Shown here piece after piece: positions 39,793 to 51,600 of a DNA stretch of 64,000 nt. Every line of letters begins with the position of its first letter. The first letter of the stretch is position 1. The stretch is from Isoperla grammatica (Eukaryota > Arthropoda > Insecta > Plecoptera > Perlodidae): contig OX246747.1 of NCBI GenBank assembly GCA_945910005.1, positions 9,254,525 to 9,318,524 of the forward strand, given 5' to 3'. A program made the position numbers and the translations under genes. The notes under the pieces are model-generated. The model saw nothing but the letters and a program-made list of their open reading frames with translations, did no database searches and was not told the origin of the DNA.

Positions 39793-40069
39793 GTGAGTAC
39801 GACGGCCAGCTTTAACCATTTTGCTGCGTACGGCCACTTAGTCCAAGTAGAAAAATAAACCTTGGGACCAAAATTCGACTTTGGTCGATCACTCTGAAAA
39901 AAACATTAGGCAACGTTCGACTTGTCTCAAAAAAAAAAGTCCATTTTCACCGTTAGATTGCAGCCACAGCAGCATGCGTGTACATGTATTCATGTATGGC
40001 ACTTTACCTGTACATGTATGGCACTATCCACACCTTTCAAGTTTTCCCCAACAAGATTTAAGAAAATTG

Positions 40070-41015
40070 TGAAGGCAAACTGTAGCTTTCACAGTAGCGT
40101 CAACAGTATCGACACTGGCAATGATTGGTCGACGAAAGATTCTCCATCTAGAGGTCAGGATACCAAACGCATTTTCAATTGTAGGTCTAGCTCGAGACAG
40201 ACGGTAATTGAAAAAAACGTTTGGTATCTCTCAAGAATCGGCCTGGGTAGGGCCGCATCATGTTGGCACGGAGGGAAAACGCCTCATCACCCAAAAAACA
40301 TTGAAGGGTCAGGTACAACTAATATATCATGCAAAATAGCTTGTCCGAAAGCCGATTCTCTAAAAATACTTGAATCGCCCTGTGACCCGTAACTTCCAAT
40401 ATTCACAAATGTGAATCGGCAATTACTGTCACAAGCAGCCATTAGTATAATGCTATGCTGCTTTTTGTAACAGAAATATTGCGTTCCGCCCAATTGTGGA
40501 CATTGTATTATTATGTGTTTTCCATCTATGGCTCCTAAACAGTTCGGACAGTTCCACCGGAGATTGAAGCTATCCGCAATTTGCACAAACTGCTCTTTGG
40601 TAGGAGGTGCCAAATAGGTAGGCATTAGTGCTGTCCATATTACATTGCAAGACTCTTTTTTTATGTTGGAAATGGTAGACTTGCCCAAACAAGATTCCCA
40701 CACAAGACATTGCATTGAATTTCCTTGTGACAGGTATCTGAAACAAAAAACTTATGTAATTTCAGAAAAGTAAAGTAGGGTTAAATATTATAGGTACCCG
40801 TAGTCTTCTTGTAGGCATAGGTCTTACCCTGTGAAGATATTTTCACTTACTTTAGCGTTAAAGCTAGACGCTCCTCAGGATCTACTGCACGATGGCTTCT
40901 TTTACTAATCAATGGCCGCATTAATCGAAGTACGGTAGTAAACTGGAGTGGCGTCATCCGTGTGTATACGAAAAATTGTTCAGGGTCATTTAATTTAATT
41001 TCTTGAAATAATGTG
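40070..41015 (-). pseudogene. Harbinger transposase pseudogene, copy 1
   Basis: Exon 1 (41015-40853, minus) encodes PEQFFVYTRMTPLQF and ISKRSHRAVDPEERLALTLK, ending at a gtaagt donor. Exon 2 (from about 40741) encodes CLGKSTISNIKKESCNVIW, LGAIDGKHIIIQCP (first catalytic Asp), SYGSQGDSSIFRES (second Asp region) and then DEAFSLRANMMRPYPGR in another frame, with stops before the expected third acidic residue. It is a PIF/Harbinger (HARBI1-like) nuclease; the second half is decayed. Confidence 0.82.
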
Positions 41016-41049
41016 AAAATGTGTCCGCGTTGATGTCTGGTCCTATTGA

Positions 41050-41570
41050 CAGGCCTGACCTAATATCACCTCTGCCGCTCTCCTTTGCCTCTGTCTAAGC
41101 ATATAGGTAGCTAGAAACCAATAATATGAATATAAGAATGGTCTAGGCACCTACACCTAACCTATTTGAGGTTGGCAATTGTGCTTTCAAGTAGCGGAGA
41201 TTGATAAACAAGATAATACTGAAACTGAACTGAAACTGGTATTATTATGTATATGAATTTCATTATGTACTGTACTCTTACCTAGAATCAACGTCATCAT
41301 ATTGATATTTAATACTGCCACGAGGGCGATATTATTCATATCTTCATCCATTTTCAGCAAATATATTAACAGCTGTTAACTTCGGGACAACACGCAACCG
41401 TTTTTGTTTTACGCGCCCACGCGATAATACTAATTTTTACGGGGAGAGTGCGCTACTCACTTGTCAAAGCACTCGAAGACTGCCATCTTTCAAAGTCGTC
41501 ATGTATTTCTTTGCAAGATATGGGGGGCGGAGTTTTGTTTTCCTAAGGCTTAGTCACTGGTTGTCAGTCT
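41050..41570. other. No gene seen
   Basis: AT-rich flank between a Harbinger copy and a SINE. Confidence 0.4.
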
Positions 41571-41576
41571 TAGTGA

Positions 41577-41878
41577 CCCGTCTCGGCCCGGGGTAGAATA
41601 GGCCCAGAGTGACTCTGCTAGTCGTAAGAGTCGACGAAAGGAGACCCTGTCCCTCCGCCCCCCCCCCCCCCCCCACTAAATATTTCTCCTCCCACTTGGC
41701 CCTGCCCACCCTTGCTGGACTCCCGTATGACGACCCACGCGACGTACAATGGATCTGATTCGGATGTGGCTTTATTCTTCATCATCATCTTTCTCATCTT
41801 CATTATCACCCGCTCATCGTCTCGATTAGCCATAGTTGCATAAATATGAGACGTAAAGCCCCATTTATCAAACTATGT
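41577..41878 (+). mobile_element. Type B SINE, long tail
   Basis: Starts CCCGTCTCGGCCCGGGG, includes a poly-C run and T1 tail, and ends GACGTAAAGCCCC. AGTCTTAGT occurs on both sides (about 41566 and 41880) and is a candidate 9-bp target-site duplication. Confidence 0.87.
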
Positions 41879-41884
41879 TAGTCT

Positions 41885-42370
41885 TAGTCCATAGTCATTC
41901 TGTCTGAACGCGCCTTAAAAGATGGAAATATCTTTGCAATAAAAACCTTCCTTGTTCATAGCAACCATTGTTATGCCATTGGCAGATACTTCAAGAAAAT
42001 TAAAAACAATTATTTCAGCAGAGATCTGAAGAATTATACAGATTTAGAATAGCACTGGAAGATATGAATGACAACTCTGCTGTTGATGTTGCTGATATTG
42101 TGAGGAAAGTTGTTTATCTTGGTTCACTAAATCCTGCCTTCATTCTTGTGTGTGTACCACCGAATAATTTGGAAATGTTAAAATAAAATTCCAGCTATGC
42201 TATATACCGATACTCATTAATTGCAATAGATGTGCAACTGCTATACATGTCAACGCGCACGTTCTCTACTATTTCCGGCAATTCGCCTGCTTCCTCCGTG
42301 TCCACTGAGGTCATAAAGCGCTATCATGATCTTGACCTCGCTGACGATCACTTCAATGTTCCAGTTGGCC
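41885..42370. other. No gene seen
   Basis: AT-rich sequence with one short helical frame near 42020-42185; nothing recognisable. Confidence 0.35.
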
Positions 42371-42374
42371 AAGA

Positions 42375-42625
42375 GTGACTGCAAGTCGTAAGAGGCGACG
42401 AAATGAGACCCTGTCCCTTTCCCCCCCACTGTCCCACTGAATTTTCCTCCTCCCACTTCCCAGGGACTTGCAGTCCACACCCCAATCCCCCTTTCCTCAC
42501 GCGCCCTCCTACTTGCCCCTTTCCTCCAAAGAGCCCCCAATTTCATCTTAATTATCACCCGCTCATCTTCTCGATTAGCCATTATTGCACAAATATGAGA
42601 CGTTAAGCCCCAATAATCAATCAAT
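42375..42625 (+). mobile_element. Chimeric SINE: partial type B head, type A middle, T2 tail
   Basis: AGAGTGACTGCAAGTCGTAA (B head, internally deleted) leads to a poly-C/B middle, then CAGTCCACACCCCAATCCCC (A middle) and the T2 tail ending AATCAATCAATC. Confidence 0.75.
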
Positions 42626-42835
42626 CCTCCCACTTGGCCCTGTCCTCCCTTGCTGGACTCCCGTATGACGACCCACGCGACGTACAATGGATCTGATTCG
42701 GATGTGGCTTTCTCTTTGTTTCCCTTTTTTTAAATCTTTATCTTCATCGTCCTCTCTTCACTATCATTCGCTCATCGTCTCGACTAGCCATTGTTTTACA
42801 AATACGAAACGTTAAGCCCCATTAACCATCATCAT
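42626..42835 (+). mobile_element. Headless T1 SINE tail
   Basis: CTCCCACTTGGCCCTG, GACGACCCACGCGACGTACA and GATGTGGCTT are followed by ACGTTAAGCCCCATTAACC. It directly follows the ATCAATC tail of the preceding SINE. Confidence 0.78.
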
Positions 42836-43046
42836 CTCTACTGACAAACTGGTGTTACCGGGTAGGACATAAATCATCAGGCTTTACCTTGTTTGTGACA
42901 TCGTGTTGATTTTTGTAATTGCAACTGATTTGTCGTGTGATCACACGTAATCGTTATTGTGTTATCACGTTATCACACTTCATTATGTAAATGGTAATTG
43001 CTACTGAAACCATATCAACAGAACAGTCAATAACACAACAGTTAGT

Positions 43047-43178
43047 AAAAGAAATATTTAGTTCCGCCCAATCGTGAACATTGTATTATTATGTGTTTCC
43101 CATCTTTGGCTCCTAAACAGTTTGAGTAATTCCACCAGACTTTTAAGCCATTTACAATTTGCTCAAACTGTTCTTTGG
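43047..43178 (-). pseudogene. Harbinger transposase fragment, copy 3
   Basis: Matches 40471-40605 closely (TTCCGCCCAATYGTG; TGGCTCCTAAACAGTT), i.e. the region of the first catalytic Asp. It ends at the SINE that starts at 43181. Confidence 0.75.
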
Positions 43179-43180
43179 TA

Positions 43181-43492
43181 CCTGCCCAGGGACTGCTACC
43201 TTATCGTGGTGGGCAGGTTTGCGTGCTTTGTTGATCCCGAGAGCTATGCCGGCGGAAGCGTATGCTTCTGGTAGGGCCACCCTAGCCGGACTTGTCGAGG
43301 AGGAGAAGTCAGACGAAGTGGATTCCACACCCCAATCCCCTTTCATTCCCTTTCCCCTATCCTTCCCGCCCTCCTACTTGCCCCTTTCCTCCAAACAGCC
43401 CCATATTTCATCTTCATATATCACCCACTCATTGTCTCGATTAGCCTCGTTGCAAAAATATGAGACGTTAAGCCCAAATATCTATCAATTAA
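43181..43492 (+). mobile_element. Type A SINE, short tail
   Basis: Starts exactly at CCTGCCCAGGGACTGCT, has the complete type A head and T2 tail, and ends CAAATATCTATCAATT. Confidence 0.87.
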
Positions 43493-43670
43493 ACAAAATA
43501 AGAAAATCTATTTCAAATATTGTACAGCATGAATAACAACACTAAACATACCAACCCTGTCTATATAGCCTATTTCAATGACGCAATTCCTACGAATTTG
43601 GCCTACATATGACACATTATTATAACTGTTATAGGCACATGGTAGGCCTAGGCTACGATAACTCACCATC

Positions 43671-43918
43671 CTTCTTTGCTCCAGACTTGTAGGCTTTATA
43701 CTTTTTGTTATCTCTATCACAGCTCTCAGGTATGGCGAACACGCATCGACTTCTTCAGTCACCTCTTCCCACGCTGCGTTTTTTTTTTCGTTTTTGAGGG
43801 TCTGAGAGAACTGGCCATTGAGGACTTTCAGCCTCTTGCCAACCCCGTTAATTATGGCCCGAGGCTCCTCATCGGTGAAGTTGGGCTGCCTTCTTATATT
43901 TTCCTTGTCTCCGTTCAT
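43671..43918 (-). CDS. Myb/SANT-like DNA-binding exon of a Harbinger element
   Basis: From the ATG at 43918: MNGDKENIRRQPNFTDEE, RAIINGVGKRLKVLNGQF, NAAWEEVTEEVDAC, VIEITKSIKP, ending QRRM|gtgagt. The pattern 'FTDEE...II..V..R...L.G.F......K...W..V...V' is that of the Myb/SANT-like protein encoded beside the Harbinger transposase, needed for DNA binding and nuclear import in studied Harbingers. The transposase copy at 44.9-46.3 kb is on the same strand. A GGGCCC-containing sequence near 44350 (CTTAAGAATCTGGGCCCTG) could be a terminus. No stops occur within the exon. Confidence 0.7.
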
Positions 43919-44009
43919 AGTTTATCTGTTCCAAGGAAAATATTGTTATTAGGCCTACTAAATTTAGTATATAATATTAGAATAGTATATTATATGATTT
44001 AATTTAGTC

Positions 44010-44880
44010 GTGTTATTTACTGAAGTATGTGAACAGTGGACAAGTTCTTCCTTCTGGATTTTCAGGTAACACAAATACTGTTCTATTTGGTTTCATTCAT
44101 CGTGCTCTTCAACTGATCGATTGGTCGAAATCAAGTCGATTTAAATCATTTGAATTTAAAAAAAAAATCAATGACGTCTATGATGTAGGGTCTTAAGTTG
44201 GAACAACTCTAGGACATATTTAAGTCTTTCTGTGATTATGGCTTAGGACTTTACTTGTGCCTATATTATTTTTGTCTTTCTCGGGCCTAACTTAGGCCTT
44301 TCCTAACTTTAAGACCGGCCTAACTTAGGACCTCTTAAGAATCTGGGCCCTGTGTTACGGCTAAGACACCTTTCCCGTTTGTGAAACGCACCGTTTCATT
44401 ATAAGTTGGTGTATGTGCTCAACTGTTAGACCAAACTTACTAACAAGACATCTGGATGGTGAGTATCTATTTCTTCATCTGGCCCTGGTTAGGAGAAACA
44501 ACAATAAACTACACGATTAGACAAGTAGGCTATACACATCAACACAGTATATTAATCTACCTTATTAATTTGATTGGGCTGTAAAGACTAGTTGAATTAC
44601 TTAGTTGGTGTTTTAGAACACACAACATCACGGTAAATAGTGGCCCACTAGGACTGGAGATGTAGGCTATTTACTTTTAGATAGAGATTCAAAAAGCAAT
44701 TCTTAGCACATATCAACACATCTTTTGTATATATCAAACACAATATAGGTCACAAAACAGACTCTTGTGCGACGCCACTTTCACAATTGTTATTATTAGA
44801 TATTGATGGATCAATATTGATCCATCAATATTGATCATCATCACCAAACACCAAATTCTGAAACAAATACTCATTAAAAT
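44010..44880. other. Intergenic part of the Harbinger locus
   Basis: Repeated 'TAACTTAGG' phrases at 44200-44350 and an inverted pair TGATGGATCAATATTGATCC near 44800. No gene seen. Confidence 0.4.
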
Positions 44881-44893
44881 ATTCTATGTAGGA

Positions 44894-46265
44894 TCAGTTA
44901 GGTGCATATCCTCTGGTTATGAGTTCGTACTGCCATGGTACTGAACCATTAGGGGTTAAGAAGTACTCTGTTAAGATATTACGAACAATCACAGCCTCGA
45001 ATCCCCCATTATTGGCCCCTAACCTTTGTACATTTCTAATGGCTTCGAAATTTCTAATGTCTGCCCTCCAGTTGCCATCAATGACATTCCCATCAGCATC
45101 TTCATGATCCATGAATTGTTGTGGACAAGATCGACAATTTTGGGCTGGCATCAGATGTTCGTCCGACTTGAAATAATTATGAAGGCATACAGTCGCTTTT
45201 ACAATTGCATCAACTGTTTGTGTGGACGCTATTATAGGCCTAAGGAAAATGCGCCAGTGGGAACTGAGGATCCCGAACGCATTTTCTATGGTCCTCCTAG
45301 CACGGGAAAGTCTATAGTTAAATATTCTTTTAGACTCTTTGAGAAGCCTACCAGGATAAAGACGCATAATTTTACGGCGGATAGGAAAGGCTTCGTCGGC
45401 AACAAAGTAATGGGGAGTTTCCTGGTCTGTGTACGGAAGGTTAGCATCGTCGGGCACATCCAGTTCTTCGTTGATGATCGCTTGCCCAGGAATATCGCGA
45501 GGTCTCCTTGAGATCCATAGCCTCCTATGTCGACCATGGTAAAACGACAATAGGCATTGCAAGCTGCCATGAGAATTATGCTGTGGGTCTTCTTATAAAT
45601 GAAAAACTGGGTACCTCCTCGTTGGGGACATTGAATGGTGATGTGCTTACCATCGATTGCCCCCAAACAATTTGGCATGTTCCATTTTTCATAAAACTCC
45701 CTAGCAATCGTTGTCCATTTCTCCTTGTTGAGTCCTGGCAAGTAATCGTTGTGGAGTACTGTCCAGATGGCATTGCACGTTTCTCTTATTATGCAAGAGA
45801 TTGTGCTCTTGCCTAGACAGTACTCCCACATGATGTTTTGCATGGAAGTGCCTTGTGCGAGGTACCTAGATATAATTTAATTAAATTAAATAAACATGTA
45901 TTGATAACAGACCTAATTACCAGTAACCTACATTCTAGTGATTAAATTTCATAGTGAAACATACAATGTCAATTACTCTGCCCTTCACATTTTTTATTAT
46001 TGACAGCTTTCTGACTTTAATGTGATTGCAAGACGTTTCTCGGGACAAACTGCTCTGTGGCTTCGCTTCCGTAGCAATGGTCTCACTTTTTGCAGTAGCA
46101 CATTAAATTGTCTCCGGGTCATTCTTGTATATATGAAGAGTTGTTCAGGGTCAACTATCTTCATTTCCTGAAAAAGGGTGAGGAAATTTCCTCTTTCGTA
46201 CCGAGTATGGTTGATGGGCCACACCCAGAAACGTCTCCGTCTTAACCGAAAGTGGCGGCGACGCA
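44894..46265 (-). pseudogene. Harbinger transposase, copy 2, near-complete with one frameshift
   Basis: Exon 1 (46265-about 45985) encodes PEQLFIYTRMTRRQFNVLL and RSHRAVCPEKRLAITLK. Exon 2 encodes CLGKSTISCIIRETCNAIW, LGAIDGKHITIQCP (Asp 1), VDIGGYGSQGDLAIF (Asp 2), then after a deletion and frameshift at about 45490-45500, INEELDVPDDANLPY, DEAFPIRRKIMRLYPG, RTIENAFGILSSHWRIF (Glu 3) and CLHNYFKSDE to a normal stop. All three catalytic acids are present but in two frames. The exon 1 donor looks weak (GTCAGA). Compared with copy 1 a few residues are lost just after Asp 2. Confidence 0.87.
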
Positions 46266-46299
46266 TTACTAGATAGTAACCTACAAAGAGCAAAGGTAT

Positions 46300-47050
46300 T
46301 ACCCTATAGGTCTAGCTGCTAAAATGGGTCCTAGGCCTACTACAATATCAAAGATTCTTACACTAGCATGGGCGCTATCCCATATTCTAGGCATGCTAGA
46401 CTGCAAGCCATAGGCCTATACATGTCAACTTGATTAGGCATATAGCCTAGGCTATATTTCAAGAAGCCAAAATAGAATGTAGCCTAGGCCTACTCATGGA
46501 TCAGGTCTAAGTTTAGGAAGGGCCTAGGCCTATTGGGTAAATAAAAACGTTGTTTTCCCGGTCCGCATCTTTGGCCTTCCAGATTTTAGCATCAACAAGC
46601 GTTTCATTCGTTTTGACTTTCTGCCGATATCTTTCATTAATATCACGTCGCTGTATCTTAAAAATTCTCTTAATCTTTATGTTTATCATAATGTTTTTTT
46701 ACTCTTTCCTTTAAAGTCATCTTAGGCCTATTAGGCTTCTGTTAAATGAGAAGCACACATGGTTTTGAGATTACGATCTCAAAAGCTACAGAGGCCATTC
46801 TTGAAATTGCAATTTGTACTAATTTAACCATATAAAAGGTACATATAATAAATTATATTTTCTTACCTTTAAACTTTCTTCTGGGCCTAGGCCTGCACAA
46901 CTCACAATTATCTTCACGAATTTAGAGCTTATTTCAAGTCAACAAGACAGCATGAACTATGAAGTGTTAGTCTTTGGACAGGAAATGTTAGTCTCTGGAC
47001 AGGACACAATTTCATTTGGATCTAGAAGGCTTATTTTTGAAGTAATATAT
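46300..47050. other. No gene seen
   Basis: Many TAGGCCTA runs in AT-rich sequence. No supported feature. Confidence 0.4.
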
Positions 47051-47052
47051 TT

Positions 47053-47960
47053 TTACAAAGCAGAGCACTCTGTGCACAGTGTTCTGAAGATGACGCTGTT
47101 AAAACTCTCGTTACAGTTTTGAGGGTATGGCTCCCCTGTTATAAGTGACTTACTGTACTGACACCAGCTAGTAACCCCTTTTGGACATAGGGCATGCTGT
47201 GGTTCTTCATCCGTTGACATTTTGTGAAAGAAGGTAGCCCACACATCTTGTTGCATGTTTTTGAGGTTACTAGTATTATTTCTAATGGCCTGGCCATAAT
47301 ACTTTTGTAGTAGGTCTATTTCTTCCTTCGATAACCTCCCTTTCCTCCCAACAATTTGCCATCTGACAGCCGCTTACCTTTGAACTCGCTAACGAGACGA
47401 AGAAGCCGGGACCCCATTCTCTTTTGGACATGACCCACACATTGCAACTGTTAAATCTCAACGCCAACACCATAGGGATTACTCTCCACGACTTTCTTGA
47501 ATCCTTAAGAGTCTTCGTCGCCAAGTTAATCCGTGTATCGCGCGCCCCGGATTGCTTAGGATCGACCAAAGATTCGAACTGCGCCTTCAGCTTCCATGCC
47601 ACCGCTGGAACCTTGGTAATTAGCGGATCATGCGTTATTGTGAATTTTATGGCCTTTCCTGTCTCTCGTTTTACATGTACAGTATTTTGTCATGCATTCG
47701 ACATCCAATACTTTCCCCGTGTCAACAGAAGTGGCCATAACTACACCATTCAGTGACTGATGGCCTTTTCTGTGCCACGAGCCATCTAGGGCAACAGGAA
47801 TATCGGGTTTCACTCGCATGGGTGGATTAACTAGGCCTACATTATTTGCAGCTATTGTTTCTATTGCAGCTAGTCTCATTGATGCATCATTTACCTCTTG
47901 AATGTGGTCCCCAATGGCTTTGTTGTAATGTATTTGTTTTGTAGGTCGAGGCAAGTTCAT
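47053..47960 (-). pseudogene. Mutator-like transposase remnant
   Basis: Minus-strand pieces in more than one frame: VKPDIPVALDGSWHRKGHQS, LNGVVMATSVDTGKVLDVEC, KYCTCK, then (after a deletion) GHVQKRMGSRLLRLV, LSDGKLLGGKGRLSKEE, NMQQDVWATFFHKMSTDEE, PQHALCPKGVTSWCQY and ESFNSVI. This order is that of the 'Mutator-like transposase' domain common in arthropods and other invertebrates. The central acidic region between the two halves is missing, and at least two frameshifts occur, so it cannot be active. Confidence 0.8.
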
Positions 47961-48407
47961 TATTTCAGCTAATGTTTTTGCAGATTTTTGGCCTTGCCCA
48001 ATAGATCGTAGTCAATCAATCAATTGTTTTATTCAGTTACCACATATTACAAATCAATATAAATTATAGACATTTTTTTTTTGTGGATCAAAACCAACTG
48101 ACAGCAGTTAGTCTTGTGAGTCAGTAGGTATAATATCTGGTGTGCGTAGTACTGAATAATGTATATATTTAACTAAGTATTAACATAAAAACTAGACTAT
48201 AACTATGCATTCACTTCACTCTTAGGAACCAGCTGGACTGCGATGTCAGGTTCCATGGCTTTGGCTCGTCCATGCCATTTCACTCTACAGTCATGCTTGT
48301 CCTTTGGATGCCCCCTTTCACACCGGCGGCACTTCTTGCACCGCTGCAGTTCACCTCCCTAGTTTAGAAGACTCCACATGTTTTCGTATCCGGGAAGAAC
48401 TCCTGAT

Positions 48408-48674
48408 CCTGCCCAGGGACTGTCACCTTATCGTGGTGGGCAGGTTTGCGTGCTTTGTGGATCCCGAGAGCTATGCCGGCGGAAGCGTATGCTTTTGGTA
48501 GGGCCGCCCTTGCCAGACTGGTCGAGGAGGAGAAGTCAGACGAAGTGCAGTCCACACCCCAATCCCCTTTCCCCCCTTTCCCTTTCCTCACGCTCCCTCC
48601 TACTTGCCCCGGTCCTCCAAACAGCCCCATATTTCATCTTCATATATCACCCACTTATTGTCTCAATTAGCCTC
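48408..48674 (+). mobile_element. Type A SINE, short tail, left half (split by a LINE)
   Basis: Starts exactly at CCTGCCCAGGGACTGTC and runs to CTCAATTAGCCTC, where the LINE begins. Its missing end is at 53546-53603. Confidence 0.88.
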
Positions 48675-51600
48675 AGATCCACCATTCCACAAACATCAAT
48701 TCACCCGCTGCGACTTCCAGTTCCATGGTGGAACAACGAATGCAAAGAAGCTATTAAAAGTCGACGCAAAGCCTTAAAAAGGTTCAATACATGCCCAACC
48801 GAAGAGAACCTTGCCGCATTTAGGAAAATGCGGAGTAAAGCCAGGTTCGTTATAAGAAAATCCAAAAGGCAATCTTGGCATACATATGTGTCTTCAATCA
48901 CCCACCATACACCCACCTCAAGAGTTTGGGACAAAATTAGAAAAATATCTGGCAAGCACACCTTTTTAAGCCCTTCTGGCGTCAAGGTCAATAACCAAAT
49001 CGTCACTAGTCAGATCGACATCGGTAATGCATTCGGTCAGCATTACGCATAAGTCTCCAGTTCATCGCACTACACAACAAAATTCATCGAACATAAATCG
49101 AAGGAGGAAAGGAAGACGTTGAACTTCTCCTCCAATAACGAAGAACAGTACAATTTTCCCTTCTCAGAGCACGAATATTTCTCGATATTAAAAGATCTGA
49201 AAAACAACGCCCCCGGTCCCGATTTTATTCATAACGAAATGCTCAAACACCTCTCATGTTCATCTCATCAGTATATCCTAAATGTGGCTTGAGGACGTAT
49301 TTCCTGAATCCTGGCAGGAAGCCATAACTGTACCCATTCTAAAGCCAGGTAAACCCAAAGAAGAACTCTCAAGTTATAGGCCGATATCATTAACAAGTTG
49401 TCTGTGCAAATTATTTGAAAGGATGATAAATAGATGATTGATGTGGTTCCTAGAGAGCAAAAACCTCATTGCACCCGAACAATCTGGTTTCCGACGAGGG
49501 CGATCTGTTGTGGACCATCTAGCCCGGCTAGAGAATTACATTCAAAACGCATTTCTATTAAAACAACACGTGGTGGCGATCTTTTTCGACTTAGATAAAG
49601 CATACGACACCACGTGGCGACATGGTATTTTAAAAACTCTACATGACTGGGGAATAAGGGGCCATTTGCCCAATTTTATCATAAATTTTTTATCCAACAG
49701 ACAATTCAGAGTCCGAATCGGCAACTTTTTATCCGGACAATTTTATCAAGAAAACGGTGTTCCCCAGGGATCGGTTTTAAGTGTGATATTATTTACAATA
49801 TCAATCAACAGCATTGTTTCCTACGTTAAAAAACCAGTCAAGTGCTCACTGTTTGTCGATGATTTCGCAATATTTTTTAAAGCCGCCTACTTAAGTTCGA
49901 TAGAGCGTCAACTTCAGATGAACATCAGAAGACTAGAAAAATGGGCTGACGAAACAGGCTATAAGTTCTCGGTTTTAAAAACAACATGTATTCACATAAG
50001 CCGTCGTCGTGGAATCTGCTCACATCCAAATCTAAAGATGGGAGGTCAAGACCTATTGTTTTCAGAAGTTGCCCGCTTCCTGGGAATGCTTTTTGACACA
50101 AAACTTAATTGGAAACCACATCTACAACAACTTAAATCCAAATGCTCAAAGTCTCTGAATATCCTACGAATACTCAGCAATACAACCTGGGGGGCAGACC
50201 GCACCGTCATGCTCCGGTTATACCGTTCCCTTATTAGGTCAAAACTCGATTTTGCTAGTTTTATATATGCTTCAGCAAGACGCTCATATCTCATAACCTT
50301 GGATACAATACACCATACAGGGATCAGATTGTCAACGGGTGCTTTTAGAACCAGCCCCATCCCCAGTCTGTATTGTGAGTCCGGAGAACCGTCGCTGTCA
50401 TCCAGGAGAGACTATCTACTACTTAGCTATGTCGCCTCATTGGCGGGGTCACCTAAGAACCCTGCCTACGACATAATATTAAATCCACCATACCAAGACC
50501 GTTACGCCATTAGACAAAAGACCACTCGACCAGCCTGCCCAGGGACTGCCACCTTATCGTGGTGGGCAGGTTTGCGTGCTTTGTTGATCCCGAGAGCTAT
50601 GCCGGCGGAAGCGTATGCTTCTGGTAGGGCCACCCAAGCCGGACTGGTCGAGGAGGAGAAGTCAGACGAAGTGCAGTCCACACCCCAATCCCCTTTCCCC
50701 CCCACTGTCCCATTGAATATTTCTCCTCCCACTTGGCCCTGCCCTCCCTTGCTGGACTCCCGTATGACGACTCACGCGACGTACAATGGATCTGATTCGG
50801 ATGTGGCTTTATTCTTCATTATCATCTTTCTCATCTTCACTATCACCCGCTCATCGTCTCGATTAGCCATCGTTGCATAAATATGAGACGTTAAGCCCCA
50901 TTAATCAATCAATCACCACTCGACCAGCAGGTATTCGATCCCTTGAACTAATGAATTGTCTAGGTATTACCCCACCTCTTGTTTTTACCAATTCTTTTGC
51001 CACTGTCCCGCCATGGATGATCAGTATGCCCAAATGCATCACTCAAATGTCAGTATACAAGAAAAGCACTACATCGTGCTTGCAATATCAAGCAATGTTT
51101 AATCAAATTCGTTCCCTATACTCCGATCACGAATGCATCTTTACAGATGGGTCGAGAATCGAGGACTCGGTCGGCTGCGTTTTTATTACTGACAATGAAA
51201 AGTTTTTATTCCACCTAGACTCACTTTTTAGCATTTTTAACGCGGAACTCTTCGCAATCATGCAAAGTCTGTTATATGCCTTTCGAAGCAAGACATAAAA
51301 GTTTTTAATATGCACCGACTCTCTGAGCTCTCTTCAGGCACTTTTAGAAGTATATGCTAGGTACCCATTAAATGTTAAAATTCAAACAATTTTATCGAAA
51401 CTTTTAGCCAAACGTAAGTCCATAGTTTTTTGTTGGGTGCCTGGTCATGCAGGCATTCTTGGTAACGAGGTGGCAGATCGATGTGCTAAAGAAGCCTGTA
51501 CCACTGACAGTAACGACTGTCAATTAGTTATAACTGCGGACCTGAAAGCGTCTTTTAAACTTATATCAAAGAAGCTATGGCATAACGAGTGGCAGAGCAT

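Noticed and set aside
48378..49052. A 224-aa fusion of SINE-derived and LINE-derived residues
   Set aside because: It is a chance frame across the SINE-LINE junction; only the LINE part is real.
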